NCBI GenBank assembly: GCA_037441525.1
Contig: JBBISA010000025.1
Coordinates: forward strand, 1 to 53,926
Source: SKVR01 sp037441525
GTDB lineage: Bacteria; Bacteroidota; Bacteroidia; Bacteroidales; UBA7960
Direction of reading: 5' to 3'
Length of the DNA stretch: 53,926 bases
The first letter of the stretch is position 1. The number at the start of each line of letters is the position of its first letter. The position numbers and the translations under genes are program-made. Below, piece by piece: positions 18,588 to 27,462 of the stretch. Below the pieces are notes generated by a model. It ran no database searches, was not told the DNA's origin, and saw only the letters and a list, made by a program, of their open reading frames with translations.

Positions 18588-19613
18588 TCAGGCACTGTAT
18601 TCATCTCTGAAAACCCGACCATCTTCCAAAGGTTTTCTATAACTAAGCAACGACCCTGATAACATTAGCATTGCATGCAATAAGCCATTGCTATGATGAG
18701 CCTCCATATATCGGGCAGACGGATTTCCACCCAGCCGCATTTTGGGTATTTCTGCCGTTTGACCAAAATCCATTGCCAAAACTCCCTTTTCAATGCCCTC
18801 TCTTACCAACTCGGTAAGCAGGTAAAAATAGGTCTGGTAAACTTTATTTAATTCATAATCAATTCCACCCATGAAAAAATAAAAAGTATTATCTGAAAGC
18901 ATACTGATATTCCACCCCAATAAACGATTTTCCCTGGTGCATTTGGTCAGTGAGAAATTTTGAGGAAGATTCAGGAAAAATTCATATTCCAGTTTTTCCA
19001 GTTTATCCTTACTCCTCTTAAAAACATCAAGGTACTGCTGGTACATTTCGGGCGAAAAGTCATTGCATTTGAGTTTGGTTATTATCAGTTCATTCTGGAA
19101 TTTCCTGATGGTTTGAAGCCTGCGGCGATAGGGTGCCCGCATGTAGTTTAAGAAGTAGTCCCAGTCACTGAATCTGTTTTCAAGAACGATGGATGGAAGG
19201 GTAATCCCAACCGCTCTTTTCCCGGGCAATGGTTTTTCTGTGAGATTAAGAAAAAGGGTGAATCCTTTTTCATTCCTGCATATATACTCCTTTAATGATT
19301 CTGTATACTGTCTGTCTCCAAAAATACCAGGTGCCGAAATTGAAACCGGCACTCCGGCGATATTCATTTGGATGGGCAACCGGAATTTTGAAAATGTGAA
19401 AACATCGAGTTTAAGGCTGTAAACAATGGCTCCTGCCGCAAAATTGTCTTTATTGTAAAGGAGATAGTACCGCTGGTTGCAAGGGTTATATTTTTCACAA
19501 TGTTTCAAAAAACCGGAAGTCCTGAAATAATTTCCTGCAAGCGCATCCCAATCGCCTGGCAAGTCAGATACTTTATTTATGCGTGCGATATATATGTTTT
19601 CGTGCAATGACAT
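18588..19613 (-). CDS. GNAT/FemAB-fold acyltransferase-like protein
   Basis: 341 residues. Sequence character is that of the double-GNAT FemAB/peptidoglycan-bridge-like group: an N-terminal half with DWDALAGNYFRTSGFLKHCE, a middle part with YRRRLQTIRKFQNELI (basic helix after the first fold) and LLGWNISMLSDNTFYFFMGGI, and a C-terminal half with GVLAMDFGQTAEIPKMRLGG. Such enzymes transfer acyl or aminoacyl groups from tRNA or CoA to amines. No signal peptide, so cytoplasmic. Its place between the GNAT gene and three radical SAM genes points to a biosynthetic pathway, but the exact function is not recognised. Confidence 0.7.
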   Translation of the reverse strand: MSLHENIYIARINKVSDLPGDWDALAGNYFRTSGFLKHCEKYNPCNQRYYLLYNKDNFAAGAIVYSLKLDVFTFSKFRLPIQMNIAGVPVSISAPGIFGDRQYTESLKEYICRNEKGFTLFLNLTEKPLPGKRAVGITLPSIVLENRFSDWDYFLNYMRAPYRRRLQTIRKFQNELIITKLKCNDFSPEMYQQYLDVFKRSKDKLEKLEYEFFLNLPQNFSLTKCTRENRLLGWNISMLSDNTFYFFMGGIDYELNKVYQTYFYLLTELVREGIEKGVLAMDFGQTAEIPKMRLGGNPSARYMEAHHSNGLLHAMLMLSGSLLSYRKPLEDGRVFRDEYSA

Positions 19614-19675
19614 TATGGTTATCAGACAATTATGGTATCAGGATTAATTTAATCAATGTAATCCGGGATGTGAAC

Positions 19676-20767
19676 TCAATAAAGCTCCCCTTCGAAAGTG
19701 GCAAACTGCCTGTATTCTTTTCCCTTAACCCCATAGAGCCTTTGCAACAGACGCCGAAGCATGGCAATGGAGGCCCTGTTTTCCTCAAAAATAAAACCTA
19801 CCTCACAGTATTTATATCCCTGATGGTATAAAACAGGCAGCGATTTTTTAATCATCTCCATGGCAACGGGGCTTTTCTGATATTCAGGTATTACTCCTAT
19901 TTCGGTAACTCTAAAAGTATCAATCCTTTTTCCCAACCTAAAAAGGACCACATCCCAGAGATTTAGATCGCGCTGGGTGGTTACCATCTTGTTAAAGTCT
20001 GGATACCAAAGAAAGAACCCCACCGGATGTCCATCAACCTCAGCAATAATAAGGTTTTCGTTATCGAGCAAAAACCGGAAAGGATAAAAAAGTTCAAGGT
20101 CTTCGGCTTCATCACGGTTGGCCCAGTAGGGATGTTGCTGAAAAGAGAGGTTGTTGAGCCGGGTATAAATAGCACTTTCTTCCTTTATTCTGTCCTTATC
20201 CATAAACCTGATTCTGAGCCCTTTTATGGGCCGGCAAACGTGGTAGCTGTTGGCCCAGCTTTCGTAGGCTTTCATGTCGAACCTGAAGGTGACCATTCCG
20301 CGCTTTCTCAGGCCTGAAAAATAATACTGGTAATAGGATGGGTTATAGGGTAGCCCAAACAATGGCGGCTCATCAAAATAGTTTAACAAAATCCCTGCCC
20401 CATAATTAAGATGGCCATTCAACCCAACAACCACCTTCGAACATTCAGGAAAATGGAGTACGATCTGTTCTTTTATCAACGAAAAAACATCCCCCAATCC
20501 AGGGAGCGCTTCAAAAAAAGACACCTGACAATACTGGCTTAGCCGGTGATCGTTGATCAGGGCGAACCGGGCTGCCAGATCATAGCCATCGCGAACTACA
20601 AATTTTTTGATGGTTGCATGACTGCAGAATGTGCTTTGCGATTTCAGCAGAAGCTGCTCTATACTTCCCTCAGTGCCCCGGTAACAGGAGTTTCCTTTAT
20701 AAACAAGCCTGCTTACCTTTTCAAAATCACGGTTTCCGGTATTATCTTCAATCAACTCTGTTTTCAT
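19676..20767 (-). CDS. GNAT family N-acetyltransferase-like protein
   Basis: 363 residues beginning MKTELIEDNTGN. The C-terminal about 180 residues carry a GNAT fold: LIIAEVDGHPVGFFLWYPDF (beta4), TFRVTEIGVIPEYQKSPVAM (beta4-alpha3 region where acetyl-CoA pyrophosphate binds, though the canonical Q/RxxGxG/A is degenerate), and KYCEVGFIFEENRASIAMLR. The N-terminal part is a second, more diverged acyltransferase-like region. Substrate unknown. It is preceded by a leader nearly identical to that of the SOUL gene. It lies 62 bp upstream of the FemAB-like gene, in the same probable operon. Confidence 0.72.
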   Translation of the reverse strand: MKTELIEDNTGNRDFEKVSRLVYKGNSCYRGTEGSIEQLLLKSQSTFCSHATIKKFVVRDGYDLAARFALINDHRLSQYCQVSFFEALPGLGDVFSLIKEQIVLHFPECSKVVVGLNGHLNYGAGILLNYFDEPPLFGLPYNPSYYQYYFSGLRKRGMVTFRFDMKAYESWANSYHVCRPIKGLRIRFMDKDRIKEESAIYTRLNNLSFQQHPYWANRDEAEDLELFYPFRFLLDNENLIIAEVDGHPVGFFLWYPDFNKMVTTQRDLNLWDVVLFRLGKRIDTFRVTEIGVIPEYQKSPVAMEMIKKSLPVLYHQGYKYCEVGFIFEENRASIAMLRRLLQRLYGVKGKEYRQFATFEGELY

Positions 20768-20830
20768 CCGTAAATAATTTTTAGTTCAAGGTCGGATAGT
20801 TGCTAACGTCAATACGGGAGAACTCGCATG
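20768..20830 (-). promoter_or_regulatory. conserved 5' leader, copy 2, upstream of the GNAT gene
   Basis: Read on the minus strand this has GTTCTCCCGTATT, then ACG, a 16-base insertion relative to copy 1, ACCTT, AACT and AAAAATTATTTACGG directly abutting the ATG. The order and spacing to the start codon match the leader at 3566-3619. Here the right arm of the 8-bp stem seen in copy 1 is not preserved. Identity continues a few bases into each coding region (ATGAARACA). Confidence 0.6.
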
Positions 20831-20900
20831 ATGAATTTCAGCTTCTCTGCACTCATTAGTTCGGAGCTTCCCTGTTTGTGCGTAAAGAATCATGCCCATT

Positions 20901-22076
20901 TCATATAAAGTATTCGTTGGGTTTTGGAAAGCCTAAAAAAGTGCTGTATGATGAAGCAGAGTAAGAACCTGCAACACCGAAAACCAGTGTATCGCCAATA
21001 TGGATTTCGGGAAGTGGTTTATTATGGGTGAAAATATCGCGCGAATAGGTTGAACATCCATAAATGGTGGTTATAAAAAGCTGATTGTCGTTTTCAATTT
21101 TGCCATTTCTGATAACAGCAACAGGGTGGTTGGCCACATCAGGATAAAGCAGGGGGCGCGAAAACTGAACCGTTGACGCATTAACCCCAACCAACCGCCT
21201 GGAATCTCTGAATTTAACATCGGTTACACAGCAAACAAAACGTCCAGCCTCGCCGCCGATAATACGGCCAGGCTCCAGAATCAATTTCATGCGCCTGCCC
21301 TTTTTTAACGATAATTCTTCCATCAATGCTTTCATCTTTTTGTTGTAAGTCGCCCAGTCGAATTGTTGTTCGCCGGTTTCTGATACTCCAAAACCGCCGC
21401 CAAAGTTCAAATATTCCAGGTTTGGAAAACTCATGGCCAACTCTGTAAGCACCTTGTAACAACTGAAAAAATAGCTGATATCGAAAATGTCGGTTCCTAC
21501 ATATAGATGAAGTCCATTAATGACTTCCTTGTTTTCTATGACTTCAATTTCGGAGATGGTAAATCCCAGCCTGCTTTCTTTTCCTAAGAAATAACCGGCA
21601 TGCGTTGAGTGAGGGACTACCTTATCACCTATGTTACACCTTATACCAATGGGTTTTCCCGGGAAAAGCCTTTACCACTGAGCCAATTGATTGGGAGAAT
21701 CCACATTGCATTGTACCCCCTTTTCCCGGAGCAGTTCCATGGTTTCTTCCGACAGTGCCGAAGCGGTAAAGATAACCTGGTCGGGCCTGAACCCTGCCTG
21801 AAAGGCAAGCTCCATGTGGCCAGTTGAGTTGACAAAAATATTAATACCTTCTTCTTTTACAATCCGCAAAAATTCAGGATGGATATTGGCCATGGACGCA
21901 AAGTGCACCGATTTGTATGGCCAGGGTATGGCTTTAAAAGTCCGGCAATTTTCCCTTATCTTTTTTGTGTCGTAAACGTAAAATGGGTCGAAATATGATT
22001 TTCTGCTATTCAGGAAAAAATCGAAAAAGGTTTCTCCACGTAAGGGGTAGATATCGGGCAGAGTGGATGAATCCAT
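20901..22076 (-). pseudogene. fold-III PLP decarboxylase-like gene with premature TAA at codon 135 and no Schiff-base lysine
   Basis: One frame from the ATG at 22076 encodes about 391 residues of an alanine-racemase-fold decarboxylase (diaminopimelate/ornithine/BtrK type). Seen: DPFYVYDTKKI, VNSTGHMELAFQAGF, YLNFGGGFG (PLP phosphate loop), LILEPGRIIGG, YGCSTYSRD with the conserved Cys and Asp, and a C-terminal SASSYSTF. TAA at 21674-21672 interrupts it after QLAQW; the frame continues with homologous sequence (GIRCNIGDKVVPH). At codon 62 the expected catalytic Lys of the KAN motif is Met (SMAN). The gene is therefore probably inactive, unless the Met is a family trait and the stop is an error. 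It is the first gene of the radical SAM/acyltransferase run. Confidence 0.8.
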
Positions 22077-22248
22077 GCAAAAAAGAGATTTATTTTTTCT
22101 GGTTACTTAAAGTTAATAACCATTTTACTTCAATTGACATGAAAGAAAAAAACGATGTATTAATTCTTCGTGCACGCCCATAGAAGAAGTAATTGATAGA
22201 TTACCAATGGATTGTTTAACGGCTAAATAAACTGGGAAGTATTAGAAA

Positions 22249-22932
22249 TCAATTCTTTAGAAGCCATATCTCGCCCTCTCGTCCGGCAAACCCAATTATG
22301 CCTTTGCCCTCGCTGACAAGCAATGAAGCCTTCCCTTCACGATTAAAATAGTACACGTTCTGAAGAGTAGTGTTATTAACCTGCAATTCGGCAACAAAAA
22401 CCTGAGTTGAGGGAAAGGTGATTTCGGTCTGATCAAAAGTATTCCCCCGGGTATCAGCAATCAGAATCACACTGCCTCCAACGCCAATCTGCTCACCCAA
22501 TCTGCGTGCAATTGATGCGTAGGAAATATTGTCGAACAGTTTGGGAGTTGCGCCCTGTGCTGTATTGTTAACAAAAAGAATTGCTTCAATACCATATTCA
22601 ATATTGTTTTGGGTGGTAGTATAAACATATCGCAACCATTGCCCGAGAAAATAACGCTCAGCCCGATCGGCAAAGCCTTCGTTGCAGAACTCACCTAAAG
22701 TTTGGTAGGCCATTTGGTTTACTGACATGACCTTGGCCAGTTTGAGAACGGCTCCCGATTGGTTTTCGAAGGTCAGGGTATCTTTCCCGATATAAGGAAA
22801 CCAGGAGGTAATACTCTGTGGAGTTAATTGATATTCTCCAACCAATACATTGTCGCCACATTTATTGGAGAAACATGACTGTAATATTAATATGGCGGGC
22901 AACAGTATAATAAACAGAGTTTTTTTTATCAT
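22249..22932 (-). CDS. hypothetical lipoprotein
   Basis: 227 residues with a type II signal peptide (KKTLFIILLPAILILQSC, lipobox LQSC followed by FSN), so probably lipid-anchored in the periplasm or outer membrane. The mature part is globular, with alternating hydrophobic strands and a repeated aromatic pattern near the C terminus (NVYYFNREGKASLLVSEGKG). I do not recognise the family. It lies 172 bp upstream of the decarboxylase-like gene on the same strand and may or may not belong to that transcription unit. Confidence 0.65.
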   Translation of the reverse strand: MIKKTLFIILLPAILILQSCFSNKCGDNVLVGEYQLTPQSITSWFPYIGKDTLTFENQSGAVLKLAKVMSVNQMAYQTLGEFCNEGFADRAERYFLGQWLRYVYTTTQNNIEYGIEAILFVNNTAQGATPKLFDNISYASIARRLGEQIGVGGSVILIADTRGNTFDQTEITFPSTQVFVAELQVNNTTLQNVYYFNREGKASLLVSEGKGIIGFAGREGEIWLLKN

Positions 22933-23151
22933 AATTGAAAAATGATTTTATGGAAACAAATTTTTTTTCAAAGTACGGTAAAATAAATAACCTGAGCCAA
23001 TATTTGAAACAATAAGTGGTTTTTTTGAATTCTTAAAACCCATGATTTGCTGAAAATTATGCCAATTTGCCATGAGCTTGACCTATAACAGACGTAATGG
23101 CGTGCTGGTACAGATTTTGGCAATCGCTCCAAAATTTTAAATTATAAGCTC

Positions 23152-23451
23152 ATGCAAGGAAATTTTCAGAACATTATCAGTGATAATACTCCGGTTTTAG
23201 TTGACTTTTATGCCACCTGGTGCCAGCCATGCAAAATCCAAGCACCCATTTTACAGGAGTTTGCCCGCGAAGCAGGCGATAAACTGAGAATAATTAAAAT
23301 CGATGTAGATAAAAATCCGGAAATCGCCATTAAATATCAGATTCAGGGTGTACCAACCCTGGCATTGTTTAAAAATGGAAATATTTTATGGCGACAATCG
23401 GGAGTGGCATCAAAACAGGTACTTTCTCAAATTGTAAATACACATTTGTAA
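23152..23451 (+). CDS. thioredoxin
   Basis: A 99-residue thioredoxin fold with the active site ATWCQPCKIQAP and the cis-proline segment IQGVPTLALFKNG. It is predicted to be a cytoplasmic dithiol-disulfide oxidoreductase with no signal peptide. The active site is CQPC, not the usual CGPC, a change known to alter redox potential in model thioredoxins. It stands alone, 236 bp upstream of the broken lon gene. Confidence 0.92.
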   Translation: MQGNFQNIISDNTPVLVDFYATWCQPCKIQAPILQEFAREAGDKLRIIKIDVDKNPEIAIKYQIQGVPTLALFKNGNILWRQSGVASKQVLSQIVNTHL

Positions 23452-23687
23452 AACATAGAGTCACATTTAATTGTTCCTCTTGTTACACTGACAGTAAGTT
23501 ATGAATTAGTCATAACATTGGTTATGAGTGAAATTACGTTTACAGGTTCGCAGTAACGATTGTAAGAGATTTCTTTAATCCCTTTGTTTTTATTCGCATT
23601 ATACCGGTTGATAAAAAGCCTGGATAATCGGAGTAAAACTAATTTCAACGTTTTATCCTTAGCAGTAAATTAAAAATTTATCATTTT

Positions 23688-26037
23688 ATGGAAAACGGCA
23701 GCAGTTCTTTAGTTCTGGTTTCTGATATATATCCCGATAATATTGTGGTATTGCCCTTGGAAGGAAGACCCATTTTCCCGGGTTTGACCATCCCCCTTGG
23801 TTTTCCCGGCAAATCACTTGTCAGTCAGATTGAGTATGCCCTTGAGCACAACAATGGATTTATTGGCGTTTCGCTGGTTGAGGAGAAGGATGAAAAGGAT
23901 TTGTCCCGATCACGGCTTTTTAAAACCGGAACCCTTTTGAAAGTAATAAAGGTAATTAACCGGGGCGATGATTTTATCCAGTTGTTTGCCCAGGCCGTAA
24001 CCCGTTATACAGCTGTAAAATCTACTTCACGCAAATGTATACCCCATTGGCAGGTTCAGTACGATTACGAAAGACAGAGCGCAGTGCCCCTTGAGCTAAA
24101 AGCTTATACCCTCGCAGTAATAAACTCTGTCAAGGAACATATTAGGCTAAATCCCATGTTTCAGGAGCAGATGAAACTTGCCCTTTCGCAGGTCGGGATG
24201 GAGAAACCGGGTTTATTAATGGACCTTGTGGCTTCGTTCCTTACCGCTCAGGGGGCTAAACTACAGGAAATTCTCGAAGCTTTCGATCTGTTTACCCAGA
24301 GCGAAAAACTTCTTCTTTTATTGAAGGAAGAGATTGAATTAAGCCTGTTGCTTCAAGATATTCAGAAGCAGATTGAGGAAAAGGTATCGAAACAACAGCG
24401 CGATTTTTTCCTGCGCGAACAATTAAAGGTGATTAAGAAAGAACTGAGATTGGAGAAGGATGACAAAGCATCGGAACTCGAAATTCTCGAAAAGAAAATA
24501 AGTAAGCTCCAACTACCCGCCGAAGCTGCAAAGGTAGTAAACGAAGAAATGGAGAAGCTACGTGCCCTCGAAACCGGATCGGCTGAGTACCAGGTATCAC
24601 ATTTCTACCTCAACTGACTTACCGACCTCCCATGGGGAATATTCTCTGTTGATAACTATGATGTGGCAAAAGCGCGGAAAATTCTTGATGCTGACCATTT
24701 TGGCCTCGAAGATGTGAAAGAACGAATTCTGGAATATATAAGCACCATCGCCCGCAGGGGTAAGGTTTCCGGAAGTATAGTCTGCCTTGTGGGCCCGCCG
24801 GGGGTTGGAAAAACATCCATCGGTAAATCAATTGCCGAAGCATTGGGGCGAAAATTTTTCAGATTCTTGGTGGGGGGTATGCGCGATGAGGCAGAAATTA
24901 AAGGGCATCGCCGCACCTACATTGGGGCTATGCCAGGCAAACTCATCCAAAGCCTCAAACGCACTGAGGTTTCAAATCCTGTTATCATGCTCGACGAAAT
25001 TGATAAAATAGGAGCCAGTTACCAGGGCGACCCTGCTGCTGCTCTTCTCGAAGTGCTCGACCCCGAGCAAAACAGCGAATTTCTCGACCATTATATAGAT
25101 GTGCGTTTCGACCTGTCGAATATACTTTTTGTCACTACGGCAAACCAACTCGATACCATTCCCCGACCACATGAAAATTATCCAGTTGCCAGGATATATT
25201 CTTGAAGAAAAAGTTGAGATTGCAAAACGCTATCTCATTCCAAAACAAAGAAAATAACACGGACTAAAAGCCGAAGAACTGCAGATAAGCACTGCGGCAT
25301 TGGAGAAAATCGCCGATGGGTATGCCCGTGAGGCCGGTGTGCGAAATATGGAAAATCAGATTAGAAAAATTATGCGCAAAGCCACGCTTTTAATATCCGA
25401 AAAGGGGCTTCATCGCATTAGTGTAACCAACAAAAATCTTCATGAGTTTCTGGGGCAACCTGTTTTTACCACAGAAGAGCTTTATAAAAAGCCCATCCCG
25501 GGGGTTACTCTTGGTTTGGCATGGACAGCCATGGGGGGTGCCACATTATATATCGAAGCTGCATCTATAGCTTCAAAATCAATAGGCATTAAGCAAACCG
25601 GACAATTAGGTAATGTTATGAAAGAATCGGTAGAAATTGCTTATTCTTACGTGCGGGCTATGGGCAAAAAAGAGAAAAAGGTCGCAGAGTTTTTCGAAAA
25701 CAACCTTATTCATTTGCATGTGCCTGCCGGGGCTACTCCCAAAGATGGTCCATCAGCCGGTATTACCAGGGCGCTTGCCCTTTATTCGCTGGCTGTTGGC
25801 AAGCCTGTACGCAAAGGATTGGCTATGACTGGCGAACTTACCCTCACTTGAAAAGTGTTACCTATTGGTGGTGTTAAGGAAAAAACTATCGCCGCTCGAA
25901 GAGTGAAGGTTTTTGAGTTAATTTTTCCAGCCGAAAACAAGAAAGATTTTGATGAACTGTCATTACACCTCAAGGAAGAGATAAAACCACATTTTGTAGC
26001 CCATTTTGATGATGTTCTTAAAATTGCATTTGATTGA
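23688..26037 (+). pseudogene. lon: ATP-dependent protease Lon, inactivated by three stop codons and an 11-bp deletion
   Basis: Restoring the lesions gives an about 787-codon Lon: N-terminal substrate-binding domain (IVVLPLEGRPIFPGLTIPL), coiled-coil helical segment, AAA+ domain with Walker A GPPGVGKT and Walker B VIMLDEIDKI, and a protease domain retaining PKDGPSAG (catalytic Ser) and GGVKEKTIAARR (catalytic Lys). Lesions: TGA at 24615-24617 where families have Trp (YLN-stop-LTDLPWG); after PRP at about 25169, 1 base replaces the 12 expected for LLDR, shifting the frame; TAA at 25255-25257 (QRK-stop-HGLKAEEL, probably from GAA); TGA at 25849-25851 (LTLT-stop-KVLPIGG, probably from GGA). No intact Lon can be made. 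A functional copy presumably exists elsewhere. Confidence 0.93.
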
Positions 26038-26065
26038 TTCCTGAGAAAAGAAATTTTCTCAGGAA
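26038..26065. terminator. 12-bp perfect hairpin between lon pseudogene and PAS-LuxR gene
   Basis: TTCCTGAGAAAA and TTTTCTCAGGAA form a perfect 12-bp stem with a GAAA loop, directly after the lon stop codon and 25 bp from the end of the convergent regulator gene. A T-run is missing, so termination efficiency is uncertain. The position and symmetry suit a bidirectional terminator. Confidence 0.6.
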
Positions 26066-26090
26066 CCTAAATCCCAAAGCAATCTCAATA

Positions 26091-26789
26091 CTAGTTTAAT
26101 CCATGCTCAACAGCAAAATTTACAAGGGCAGCTAGGTTGGATAATTCTAGTTTCTTCAGGATGTTTTTCCGATGATTATTTACAGTATGAAAACTGATTC
26201 CCAGGTGGTCAGCAATCTGGCGCGTGGTATTGCCTGTCGCAAAAAGTTTAATCAATTCAATTTCTCTTTTACTTAGCCTTTCAATTACATCCATATTACT
26301 TAGGGCAAGTTTTTGCCGTGTAATATACTTAAGATGTCTGTCGTAGGTGATGCTTTCGTTAAAATTTATGGAAACTCCTACAATTTCAAAAACCGATTCA
26401 TCATCATCTCGCCTGAAAATATTGGCAGAGGTGCATAGCCAGATAAAATCGCCGTTTTTTTTCCTGAATTGTAATATTCCGGTGAAGGTTCCTTTTGGAT
26501 TATTTAGGAAGAAATCCTTCATTTCATCAAGGAATGATATGTCATTAGGATGATGCACATCAAGCAATTCGCTTTTTTGTATCTTCCTTTTCGGTATCCT
26601 GTAACCCAAAATTTTCCTGAATCCAGCGTTTGTCCATACCATCCGGTAATTATTCAAATCGAAAACAAAAAGGATGGCATTGATCCCCGAAAATATCTTT
26701 TCAAGATACTTTTCGTGACCATTATTTTCAATGCTATGGGTTGTTCTGAATGTTGCTTTTCCAGGGTGTATTTTGCTTTTGGTTTCCAT
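26091..26789 (-). CDS. PAS domain-containing LuxR/NarL-type transcriptional regulator
   Basis: 232 residues. The N-terminal half is a PAS fold (about 35-150: GINAILFVFDLNNYRMVWTN, FRKKNGDFIWLCTSANIF). The C-terminal 60 residues form a GerE/LuxR helix-turn-helix: LSKREIELIKLFATGNTTRQ, then IADHLGISFHTVNNHRKNIL. There is no receiver domain, so the signal is presumably sensed directly by PAS. It is convergent with the lon pseudogene. Targets are not evident. Confidence 0.88.
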   Translation of the reverse strand: METKSKIHPGKATFRTTHSIENNGHEKYLEKIFSGINAILFVFDLNNYRMVWTNAGFRKILGYRIPKRKIQKSELLDVHHPNDISFLDEMKDFFLNNPKGTFTGILQFRKKNGDFIWLCTSANIFRRDDDESVFEIVGVSINFNESITYDRHLKYITRQKLALSNMDVIERLSKREIELIKLFATGNTTRQIADHLGISFHTVNNHRKNILKKLELSNLAALVNFAVEHGLN

Positions 26790-27462
26790 TTTCGTTTTCC
26801 CTTGATTTTGGATTAACTAACTGTTGCTAAATTTTGCCAGGGAATCAAATGTAAAAATAATCATAAAATATAAACAAAACAGCAGATGAATACAACGAAC
26901 AAAATCAAAATTTCTACATAAATAAAATTATAATTCCATCCGACCTGATTAAATACAACTCAATTAAGGTGCATTTTGAACGACAAATTTTAATTCGGCT
27001 GAACTTATTTACATCCTAAAACAACAGAAATTCAAAAAATTAGAATCAATATAGTTCCATTGATTATTAATTTTGTTTCCTCTCACCAATTCATATTTGG
27101 TTTAATATATCTACCCCAATAAACTAATCCGATTAAAAAGTCGCTAAACAAGTAATATTATACGATGATTGCACATCATTTTTATTGGATTTGTATTTTT
27201 TAAACGATTGAAGTGCCCAGGGATTGACAAGTAATTTAGTAATGTTAAATTCTTGATAATTGAAAAAAATAACAAAAAACGTTTGAAAAGTTATAAAATA
27301 AACAAATTTTATATAGTTCTCTTCAAACTTCATTGGTGTAATTTTTTGTGAAAAAGCCCTCATCGAGCCATTATATTGTAAAATATCTTTAGGTTTGCAA
27401 CCTTCTTATGTAAACCGCCGTTTTTCATGAGTAATACTAACTGAGCAAATACATAGAATAAA
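26790..27462. other. long AT-rich intergenic region
   Basis: 673 bp between two divergent genes. Very AT-rich, with several short spurious frames but no coding sequence I can support. TAGGTTTG at 27390-27397 matches the TAnnTTTG -7 element and may belong to the peptidase gene 65 bp downstream. Otherwise nothing recognised. Confidence 0.6.
27390..27397 (+). promoter_or_regulatory. candidate -7 promoter element (TAGGTTTG)
   Basis: Matches TAnnTTTG, 65 bp before the M28 peptidase ATG. A -33 TTTG at correct spacing is not clear. Confidence 0.35.

Noticed and set aside
13854..25851. Alternative genetic code (stop readthrough or reassignment) to explain the internal stops
   Set aside because: TAA, TAG and TGA all occur as internal stops here and all also terminate intact genes elsewhere in the window; lon has a deletion frameshift as well.
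26820..27460. Two minus-strand frames of 76-77 codons in the long AT-rich spacer
   Set aside because: Low-complexity AT-driven sequence (runs of K, N, F, I) with no start signal, motif or conserved feature visible.
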